Source of the DNA: Candidatus Neomicrothrix sp. UBA881
GTDB lineage: Bacteria; Actinomycetota; Acidimicrobiia; Acidimicrobiales; MedAcidi-G1
Length of the DNA: 5,609 nucleotides
Reading direction: 5' to 3'
NCBI GenBank assembly: GCA_002294285.1
Contig: DBFL01000089.1
Span: 9,352-14,960 of the forward strand
Shown: positions 1 to 5,609 of the stretch, piece after piece
Position numbering within the stretch: position 1 is the first letter of the stretch
Layout of the letters: the number at the start of each line of letters is the position of its first letter
Made by a program: the position numbers and the translations under genes
The notes under the pieces: generated by a model
Told to the model about the DNA's origin: nothing
What the model saw: only the letters and a program-made list of their open reading frames with translations
The model's database searches: none

Positions 1-315
1 CCCGAAACTTTTGAGATAATTGATTCGATTCATGTCACTTTGAAAGGTGAAAAGATCCATAACTTGAATGAACTTGAATGTGACGGTGGAAAAGTCTGGG
101 CGAACGTTTGGCAAACGGATCAAATAGTTGGAATTGACTTATCGACAGGTTTCGTAACAGATGTTCTGGATTTATCCAAACTTCCCATAAACAGAGACAG
201 TTTGAATTCTGGAGCAGTTTTAAACGGTGTAGCTCGAATGCCTGATAGTAATAATTTTCTAATCTCAGGAAAACTTTGGCCTAAGATTTTCGAGGTTGAT
301 TTCAACAACCAATGA
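1..315 (+). CDS. Glutaminyl-peptide cyclotransferase, C-terminal part (5' end outside window)
   Basis: The reading frame is open from base 1 and ends at TGA 313-315, giving 104 residues. It matches the C-terminal blades of the plant/bacterial-type glutamine cyclotransferase family, a five-bladed beta-propeller that converts N-terminal glutamine of peptides to pyroglutamate with release of ammonia. Visible family hallmarks, in order, are NLNELE (residues 21-26), ANVWQTDQIVGID (about 32-44), a VLNGVA segment (about 74-79) and SGKLWPKIFEVD near the end. The full family protein is usually about 250-290 residues, so roughly 40% is present. Family members are normally exported, but the N-terminus that would show a signal peptide is outside the window. 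A TTG at 40 could be read as a start, but homology continues upstream of it, so the gene is partial rather than short. It converges on the methyltransferase with 2 bp between stops, so any terminator must lie inside coding sequence. Confidence 0.9.
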   Translation, partial: PETFEIIDSIHVTLKGEKIHNLNELECDGGKVWANVWQTDQIVGIDLSTGFVTDVLDLSKLPINRDSLNSGAVLNGVARMPDSNNFLISGKLWPKIFEVDFNNQ

Positions 316-317
316 CT

Positions 318-1853
318 CTAAGTGAAGTTCTTCTCTATTTCTTCTTCTGTCCAAAAACCTGCAAGTGGCCGATCGGGTGAAGTTCGAGCATAGTATTCAA
401 GCCGTCTCTGGGCGTCAGTGTTGAACATTTCTATGACATCAAACAGTCCTGAACCACAAACCGCTCTCAATGCACGGTCTCCTTCACTTTTAGGTTTCGG
501 AATTTGAGGTGTGAGTACTATTAACTGGTTTTTTCCATTCTCATTATCCGAACTCGCTAATACATGTGCACGCCCTATAGTTTTCCAAAGAATGTCAGGT
601 CTTCTCATTCCTGCTCTGCTGCTGGTAAATGATCCTGCAACTTCCACATACCACTGTCTTCCTTCCTTCTTGTCTGTGACCAAGAAGGGGAAATTGACTC
701 CCAAATCTCGCCTATTGACCTTTGTTTTTACTATTTCAAAACCTGCGTCTACTAGATGCCCATTAGCAATATCAGAAGCTTTTTTTCCGCTTGCTGTAGC
801 TTTCGAAAGAGTTGCGTCTCTAGCTGCTGTCTCATCAAACAAGTTGTTCTGTTCAATGGAAGAGCCTGCAAGGTCTCTACGTCGCCAATAGTTTTGGTTT
901 TCCTCTAAACGTATTCTCTCTAATTCAATTCTTTCGCGTGCTAGATCTATGTATCCACCTTCTGTGTCGTAGCCGACTCCCCTTCTTCCAGCTCTCATGG
1001 CTGCTACTAGTGTTGATCCTGAGCCCAAAAATGGATCCAAAATAAGGTCATCTTTGAAAGAGTAGAGATCAATCAATCTGCGCGGTAGCTCAACTGGAAA
1101 TGGAGCAGGGTGTCCCACTCTGGTTGCTTGCTCAGCATCTATACGCCATAAGTCCAACGTAGCTTCCATGAATTCGTCTGTTGTGACAGTGTTTTCGTGA
1201 GGTAGATCCTCTTTTGAACGTTGCTTAACGTTTCGGGCGCGGTCAAATCTGCCCTTACTGGCTATCACTACTCTTTCTGTCACGTCTCGTAGAACTGGAT
1301 TGGATGCGCTGCGAAAAGACCCCCATGCTACCGAACCAGTTGCACCTTCAGCTTTTTGCCAAACAACTTCTCCTCTTAGCAGTAATCCAAGCTCATCTTG
1401 CAAAATTCTAATAATGTCACTTGAAAGGCTCCGGTAAGGACGCCGCCCGAGATTAGCTACATTTACAGCGATGCGGCCGCCAGGTTCGAGCACTCTTACG
1501 CACTCGGCAAAAACATCATGCAACATTTCCAAGTATTCAAGATAAGACTCTGGGATTCCAGTTGAATGTTCAGCTGTTATAGCAATTTCATATTCCTTGC
1601 CAACAAAATATGGCGGTGAAGTAACAACGAGTGCAACAGATGAGTCAGGAATGTGGTGCATGTCGCGGGAATCTCCATGAATGCAACCATCACCCAGATC
1701 TCTTACTGAATTTACGGTTTCATCTCTTGAAATAAAAGGTGAGGTGAATCTACTGTAAAAGGCCGTTGAGTCATGGCTTTCACGTCGGCCTGAACCAAAG
1801 GCAGATGTCGCAGTTGCTTTTCCTCGACTAGCCACTAGCCCCCCTCTAGTCAA
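318..1853 (-). CDS. Beta-class site-specific DNA methyltransferase (N4-cytosine or N6-adenine) with C-terminal nuclease-like extension
   Basis: This 511-residue protein transfers a methyl group from S-adenosylmethionine to an exocyclic amino group in DNA. The catalytic motif TSPPY is at 78-82 and the SAM-binding motif DPFLGSGST at 273-281. Catalytic motif before SAM motif is the beta-class order. GDSRDM (60-65) leads into the catalytic strand, and GHPAPFPVELPRRLI (247-261) precedes the SAM motif, as in many beta-class enzymes. TSPPY is commonest in N4-cytosine enzymes, but the modified base cannot be settled here. Residues about 350-490 are an additional alpha/beta domain (FPFLV at 388-392, WYVEVAG at 401-407, DILWKTIGRAHVLA at 420-433) whose order recalls a PD-(D/E)XK fold; the family assignment is inference. 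The start is uncertain: TTG at 1853-1851 gives the longest frame, while GTG at 1835-1833 is preceded by a purine-rich AGAGGGGGG. Neither has ideal ribosome-binding-site spacing. No restriction endonuclease or specificity gene is adjacent, so it looks solitary. Confidence 0.88.
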   Translation of the reverse strand: MTRGGLVASRGKATATSAFGSGRRESHDSTAFYSRFTSPFISRDETVNSVRDLGDGCIHGDSRDMHHIPDSSVALVVTSPPYFVGKEYEIAITAEHSTGIPESYLEYLEMLHDVFAECVRVLEPGGRIAVNVANLGRRPYRSLSSDIIRILQDELGLLLRGEVVWQKAEGATGSVAWGSFRSASNPVLRDVTERVVIASKGRFDRARNVKQRSKEDLPHENTVTTDEFMEATLDLWRIDAEQATRVGHPAPFPVELPRRLIDLYSFKDDLILDPFLGSGSTLVAAMRAGRRGVGYDTEGGYIDLARERIELERIRLEENQNYWRRRDLAGSSIEQNNLFDETAARDATLSKATASGKKASDIANGHLVDAGFEIVKTKVNRRDLGVNFPFLVTDKKEGRQWYVEVAGSFTSSRAGMRRPDILWKTIGRAHVLASSDNENGKNQLIVLTPQIPKPKSEGDRALRAVCGSGLFDVIEMFNTDAQRRLEYYARTSPDRPLAGFWTEEEIEKNFT

Positions 1854-1989
1854 TCCCCTGTCCGCAAAAACGAGAATTTAAATTAAGTCATTAGGGCATT
1901 CCATCGTAGAGGAGCAAAAGCGATAGGACACTAGGTTTTTGAATTAATAGAAATTTCCTACAAAAAGTAACGATTTAAAGGCTAAAAAT
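1854..1989. other. AT-rich spacer between two minus-strand genes
   Basis: This 136 bp gap lies upstream of the methyltransferase and downstream of the GH18-like gene. It is AT-rich and contains a 10-bp palindrome, AATTTAAATT, at 1875-1884, about 22-31 bp before the TTG start. I see no strong hairpin followed by a T-run on the minus strand and no well-spaced -35/-10 pair. Its length suggests the methyltransferase has its own promoter, but I cannot place one. Confidence 0.4.
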
Positions 1990-3039
1990 CTAATTTTCGT
2001 TATATAGATCTGGATAAATGACTGTGAAATTCTCAGCGAGTTGATCTCTGGCTAACGGTCCAGTAGTAACCCAATCATAGATAGAACCACCAATAGCTTT
2101 TGTTGTAACAATAGAAAAAACGAAACCGTCAAGGTCATCGACAGTAGCCAAAGGTTCGCCTGGATCGGGCAAGGCACTTCCGTCAGCTATACCCACGCCA
2201 CCTATAGCGTGGACTAACGCATTGGGATCTTTAAGATTTTTTCTCAACAGCCTTATATTTTCGCTGTTGTAATAATTGGAATCAGCATGTTCTTGTGTTC
2301 GAAATGACCAGTAATTCATTGGCAACCAAACGTCATACACAGTTGCAAGCTCTTCCCATGGAAAACTTGGCCAAAAATCCGGATTTATAACATCAGTCAC
2401 AACAGGTGGCATCACTATCGCACCTAGCACTCTGTCCTTCAAATTCTCTCTAAGGCTTTTGGACAGTTCCACCAACCGTGAACTACGTTCTTGGTGTTCA
2501 AGGTCGTCATTATTCCATTCAATGTCTACCGCTAGTCCATCGAATCTGTGACCGAGAACTTCAAATTCTGCTAGAGCTAGGAGCCTCTTAAGGTCTTCCC
2601 CGTCTTCATTCCATTTTGGCAAATACCATGCGACTACGTCTAAACCGTTTGCATGAGCGTTTAAAAGAAACTTCGCAAGATACCAGGGGTCGGATATCAA
2701 TTGATTAGAACGATCTTCACTTCTCGAACCTTGTAGAAACAGTGTCCGTATTTTGTTTTCTGACATTTCAATTGCGTCTGGTTTAAGCGCTGTAGAAGAA
2801 CCGCGGAGATAATTTGGGTCTGCGTCAAAAGAATCAACCCATGCACCGAGACCTCTATAGGAACTAATCGAGTTTTTTGTATCAACTTTGGTTTTTATTA
2901 CAGGTTCTAAGATCTCAACTGGTTTAGACGTAACGCTCACAGTAATTACTTTCTCATCTGATATGACCAGAGATATGACTACAGCTGAGATAATCAAAAA
3001 AACTATTGGCAAAATGATTTTTACTCGAAGGTTTTTCAT
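1990..3039 (-). CDS. Membrane-anchored GH18-like TIM-barrel protein (putative glycoside hydrolase)
   Basis: The protein has 349 residues. The N-terminus is basic (MKNLRVK) and followed by one hydrophobic segment at about 8-27. There is no lipobox cysteine, so it is probably an uncleaved signal anchor or a Sec signal peptide. A short linker leads to a domain starting near YRGLGAWVDSFD (61-72). The best functional clue is FDGLAVDIEW (166-175), which follows the GH18 chitinase signature DGxDxDxE except that the first inner Asp is Ala170; Asp172 and the presumptive general acid Glu174 are kept. LPMNYW (239-244) resembles the GH18 strand carrying MxY, and GGSIYDWV (317-324) resembles the last-strand GGxxxW element. 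This points to a (beta/alpha)8 barrel acting on an extracellular glycan, substrate unknown. A non-GH18 putative glycosidase family, or a non-catalytic binding protein, is also possible. ATG 3039-3037 is the start; upstream GAAG about 8 nt away is a weak ribosome-binding site. It is transcribed away from the amidohydrolase. Confidence 0.72.
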   Translation of the reverse strand: MKNLRVKIILPIVFLIISAVVISLVISDEKVITVSVTSKPVEILEPVIKTKVDTKNSISSYRGLGAWVDSFDADPNYLRGSSTALKPDAIEMSENKIRTLFLQGSRSEDRSNQLISDPWYLAKFLLNAHANGLDVVAWYLPKWNEDGEDLKRLLALAEFEVLGHRFDGLAVDIEWNNDDLEHQERSSRLVELSKSLRENLKDRVLGAIVMPPVVTDVINPDFWPSFPWEELATVYDVWLPMNYWSFRTQEHADSNYYNSENIRLLRKNLKDPNALVHAIGGVGIADGSALPDPGEPLATVDDLDGFVFSIVTTKAIGGSIYDWVTTGPLARDQLAENFTVIYPDLYNEN

Positions 3040-3162
3040 ACAAATATCTTCAATGCTTCGCTCATACTAATAAATTAGCCAGTTCGCATCATTACTTCTG
3101 TGCACATGAGATTTTCCTTAGTTGTCATATCTAAAACAAGATGCTCAAGTAACGTCAAACAT
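3040..3162. promoter_or_regulatory. Divergent intergenic region between the GH18-like gene and the amidohydrolase gene
   Basis: These 123 bp separate two diverging start codons and should hold promoters for both sides. For the minus strand there is a possible -35 TTGACG (complement of 3153-3158) and a 17-bp spacer to TTTAGA (complement of 3130-3135), a poor -10, which would leave a leader of about 80-90 nt. For the plus strand I found no convincing pair. The region also shortens if the amidohydrolase starts at the upstream GTG (3100) or ATG (3106). The promoter hexamers are weak and offered only as candidates. Confidence 0.35.
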
Positions 3163-4758
3163 ATGGATAATGAAAATTCATCCGAACAAACCGAAGACAA
3201 CAACTCCTCGAAGAAGTTCGGTAGAAGAGGCTTTATATTAACTGTGGGTTTCGGGGCAGCTGCTTCTGCGTTGCTAAGGAAACTCCCAGGTAAAGCTACG
3301 GGTGCAGAAATAACCCAAAATGCTGCTGAAAAAGTTTCATTTCCTGCTACGTCTACCACTTCCCCTAGCACAACTACCTCTTTAAGCGATTCTGGACTTT
3401 CAAATGAAATCGAAACCGTTTTTGAAAAAGTGATTTCCGGAGGCCGAGTAATAGATCCCGAAAGCGGTTATGACGCGATCGCCAACATAGGTATAGATGG
3501 AGACTCAATTAAGCTCATAAGCGCCAATCCTTTAAAAGGAAGCTCAATAATCGATGCGACTGGACTAGTGGTCTCTCCTGGATTCATTGATGTACTCTCA
3601 TATCCGACCAACGGATACGGCGAATGGTACAAAATCGCAGATGGAGTCACTTCAAATCTTTGCATGCACGGGATAGACAACCCTATGCAGAAATTTATTG
3701 AAAAAACTCAAACCCACAGTCCACCCGTTAACTATGGAGGGGCTGTGGACCACTATCAACACAGAAAAATTTTAGGAGTTGGAATACAAAAAACCTCTGA
3801 TGAACAAAGAAGATTTCTCCTTGAGAGAGCTGAACAAGATCTGCAGGCAGGAGCAATAGGAATTCACCAGCAACCTGAATATACAGTAGATTTGAAAAAA
3901 TCAGAGATCATAGATCATGGGCATTTAGCAGCAAAATATGACGTCCCTTTGTGTCTCCATCTAAGACATTCCTATGACAAGGATTTCGGCTCGCAAGAAA
4001 GTGCTATAAATGAAGCACTTGAGGTTGCCCGTGAAACGGGCTGTTCTGTTCATATAGAACATCTGAATTCAACAGGCGGCACGGGAAGAATGCGTGAAGC
4101 TATTAGCCAGATACAACGTGCTAGAGATGAGGGGCATGCCATCACTGCTTGTGTGTATCCTTACACATTTTGGGCCACTTACGCTGGGAGTGCACGGTTT
4201 GATAACTTTCAGAAAAAATTCGGTATTTCTTTCGAAGATCTGCAAGAGGTCGGAAAACCTGAGCGGATGACTGAAGAGACTTTTTCTATAGCGCGAAAAA
4301 ACAACAAATTGGTTGCAGCATTCGCCATGTCTGAAGAAGATATCACAGAAGCACTCTCTGCCCCTTGGGTGTTAATCGGTTCGGACTCTATTCTTGAAAA
4401 ACCTCACAACAATCATCCACGTTCAGCTGGTTGTTTCAGTCGCTTCTTAGGAACTTACGTGCGTGAACAAAAAGTTCTTACACTTCCTGACGCTTTAGGC
4501 AGGATTACAATCCTCCCTTCCCTCCTGCTCGCAAAATCCAGCTCTGCTATGCGAAACCGTGGACGAATACAACCTGGAGCCGTTGCAGATATAACTATTT
4601 TTGACCCTGAGAAGATATCCGATCGTGCAGATGTATCTAATCCTGCTCAAGAATCTATTGGAATTACCCATGTAATGGTTAACGGTCAACTCGCTAGGGA
4701 AAACAACAGCAACAAAAACGTACAATCTGGAGTCCCTATTCTAAGAGATGCATTATGA
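3163..4758 (+). CDS. Tat-exported amidohydrolase related to N-acyl-D-amino-acid deacylase, lacking the HxH metal motif
   Basis: From ATG 3163 the protein has 531 residues. A Tat signal is clear: Arg21-Arg22 in FGRRGFILT, then a hydrophobic stretch (23-38) and a possible cleavage site near ATGA (45-48). A Thr/Ser-rich linker (63-73) leads to a metal-dependent hydrolase domain: the small beta-sandwich (ISGGRVIDPESG, about 91-102), PGFID (139-143), KIADGVTSNL (157-166), LHLRH (265-269), HIEHLN (297-302), IGSDS (405-409), and the closing sandwich HVMVNGQ (503-509). This order and length fit the D-aminoacylase/dihydroorotase-like amidohydrolases, which hydrolyse N-acyl-D-amino acids or cyclic amides. 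His266, His300 and Asp408 are the likely retained metal or catalytic residues. The normal HxH after PGFID is replaced by Leu145-Ser-Tyr147, so one metal site is probably missing or rebuilt. The ATG at 3163 gives a normal Tat n-region; an in-frame GTG at 3100 would add 21 residues. Neither start has a strong ribosome-binding site. The stop overlaps the next start (ATGA), implying coupled translation. Confidence 0.8.
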   Translation: MDNENSSEQTEDNNSSKKFGRRGFILTVGFGAAASALLRKLPGKATGAEITQNAAEKVSFPATSTTSPSTTTSLSDSGLSNEIETVFEKVISGGRVIDPESGYDAIANIGIDGDSIKLISANPLKGSSIIDATGLVVSPGFIDVLSYPTNGYGEWYKIADGVTSNLCMHGIDNPMQKFIEKTQTHSPPVNYGGAVDHYQHRKILGVGIQKTSDEQRRFLLERAEQDLQAGAIGIHQQPEYTVDLKKSEIIDHGHLAAKYDVPLCLHLRHSYDKDFGSQESAINEALEVARETGCSVHIEHLNSTGGTGRMREAISQIQRARDEGHAITACVYPYTFWATYAGSARFDNFQKKFGISFEDLQEVGKPERMTEETFSIARKNNKLVAAFAMSEEDITEALSAPWVLIGSDSILEKPHNNHPRSAGCFSRFLGTYVREQKVLTLPDALGRITILPSLLLAKSSSAMRNRGRIQPGAVADITIFDPEKISDRADVSNPAQESIGITHVMVNGQLARENNSNKNVQSGVPILRDAL

Positions 4759-5609
4759 CCGAAAACCCGTCAGATCGTGAAAGACAGGTCGCTTGGCGAT
4801 TAACGCAATTAGCAATTCTGGCGTTCATAACAATTTTTGTTTTTTCGATGACTGACGATGATTCGAACAAAGTTTCAATTCAACTACCAGATTCCACTTT
4901 GGAAGAAAATGAAACAACGAACACCTCATCAGACCCTTCGAGCGAACTGCTACCAACCACGTCCTCGACACTTGAGAACAATCAGGTTGTTAGAAGTTTT
5001 ACCTTTGTTGCTACTGGGGAGTTATTAATACACGAATTTGTAGCAGATACAGCTAACTCGTATGGTTCGGTCGGCTTCGACTTCTCTCCTATGTTCAAAA
5101 GAGTTGCACCTATCATTAGCGGAGCCGATCTTGCTATCTGTCATCTAGAAACCCCTCTGTCTCCTGATAACAGCGTCCTTAAGTATTATCCAACATTTCA
5201 GGTCCCTTATGAACTTGCAGATGCAATAAAATCTGCAGGCTACGAAGGGTGCTCAATTGCTTCTAACCACCTTTTAGACAATGGCATAAATGGGTTAGAG
5301 GCAACAATAGGTCATCTGGAATCTTCTGGAGTTAAAAGCAATGGAGGTTCCACTAAACCCGGAAGAACAACTCCTTCTATTTTCAATCCAGGGGGAATTT
5401 CAGTGGCTCATTTCTCATATACGGACCTGATGAACTGTGGTGTTGATGGAAATTGTGGTGGTGCAACCCTTCCCGTCGATCCTCCATGGCTAGTTAACCA
5501 CCTCGATGTGCAAGAAATTATTGATGACGCTGAAAAGGCGGTGTCTGATGGTGCGGAATTTGTTGTTTTAAGTCTCCATTGGGGGCAAGCGTATTCATCA
5601 GAAATTTCC
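4755..5609 (+). CDS. Membrane-anchored CapA/PgsA-family protein, N-terminal part (3' end outside window)
   Basis: The frame starts at ATG 4755-4757, overlapping the amidohydrolase stop by 4 bp, and stays open for 285 codons to the window edge. Residues about 16-32 form one transmembrane segment, followed by a Ser/Thr/Glu/Asn-rich linker (36-78), so the domain lies outside the membrane. The CapA domain then runs FTFVATGELLIH (82-93), FDFSPMFKRVAPIISGADLAICHLETPL (108-135, key residues Asp125, His130, Glu132), VPYELADAIKSAGY (150-163), SIASNHLLDNG (167-177) and VVLSLHWG (270-277). The family has a metallophosphoesterase-like fold and includes the CapA/PgsA subunits needed for poly-gamma-glutamate synthesis or export; many actinobacterial members stand alone with unknown roles. 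The first motif reads TGE where the family usually has TGD. An insert with Cys228 and Cys234 could form an extracellular disulfide. No capB or capC homologue is visible, so a poly-gamma-glutamate role is unproven. Confidence 0.85.
   Translation, partial: MTENPSDRERQVAWRLTQLAILAFITIFVFSMTDDDSNKVSIQLPDSTLEENETTNTSSDPSSELLPTTSSTLENNQVVRSFTFVATGELLIHEFVADTANSYGSVGFDFSPMFKRVAPIISGADLAICHLETPLSPDNSVLKYYPTFQVPYELADAIKSAGYEGCSIASNHLLDNGINGLEATIGHLESSGVKSNGGSTKPGRTTPSIFNPGGISVAHFSYTDLMNCGVDGNCGGATLPVDPPWLVNHLDVQEIIDDAEKAVSDGAEFVVLSLHWGQAYSSEIS

Noticed and set aside
61..80. Perfect tandem 10-bp repeat AACTTGAATG x2
   Set aside because: It lies in the conserved NLNELE segment of the cyclotransferase and is explained by coding constraint; only two copies are present.
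369..376. 8-bp palindrome CCGATCGG near the convergent gene ends, considered as a terminator stem
   Set aside because: It has no loop and no adjacent T-run, and it lies within methyltransferase coding sequence.
511..891. 126-codon plus-strand open frame inside the methyltransferase gene
   Set aside because: It is antisense to a well-supported gene, shows no recognisable domain and has no ribosome-binding site.
1875..1884. AATTTAAATT palindrome considered as an operator
   Set aside because: A short AT palindrome in an AT-rich spacer is expected by chance; the flanking bases do not extend the symmetry.
3100..3162. 21-residue N-terminal extension of the amidohydrolase from GTG 3100
   Set aside because: There is no ribosome-binding site, and the Tat signal peptide has a normal length when started from ATG 3163; the extension would put an extra hydrophobic stretch (FSLVV) ahead of the twin-arginine motif.
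3075..3371. 98-codon minus-strand open frame over the amidohydrolase N-terminus
   Set aside because: It is antisense to the Tat signal and linker coding region and has no recognisable motif.

Overview
The window carries five protein-coding genes and no RNA gene, mobile element, CRISPR array or recognisable origin. Moderate-to-low G+C, Thr/Ser-rich linkers behind the export signals of the secreted proteins, a Tat-exported amidohydrolase and a CapA-like protein suggest an actinobacterium, possibly a marine or freshwater Acidimicrobiia-type lineage. This placement is inferred from protein style only; there is no marker gene.

Layout: (1) positions 1-315, + strand, the C-terminal end of a glutaminyl-peptide cyclotransferase, cut by the left edge. 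(2) 318-1853, - strand, a beta-class DNA methyltransferase with an extra C-terminal domain; it converges on gene 1 with only 2 bp between the stop codons. (3) 1990-3039, - strand, a membrane-anchored TIM-barrel protein with a near-match to the glycoside hydrolase family 18 (GH18) signature. (4) 3163-4758, + strand, a Tat-exported amidohydrolase related to D-aminoacylases but without the usual HxH metal-binding motif; a 123 bp gap separates it from the divergent gene 3. (5) 4755-end, + strand, a membrane-anchored CapA/PgsA-family protein, cut by the right edge and overlapping gene 4 by 4 bp (ATGA).

Genes 3 to 5 all act outside the cytoplasmic membrane and form a divergent cell-envelope block. 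Genes 4 and 5 look translationally coupled. A joint role in handling an acylated or D-amino-acid-containing envelope polymer is plausible but inferred. The methyltransferase has no visible restriction partner. The most unusual features are the altered metal site of the amidohydrolase and the nuclease-like extension of the methyltransferase. I see no clear defence island or wholly new multi-gene system here.
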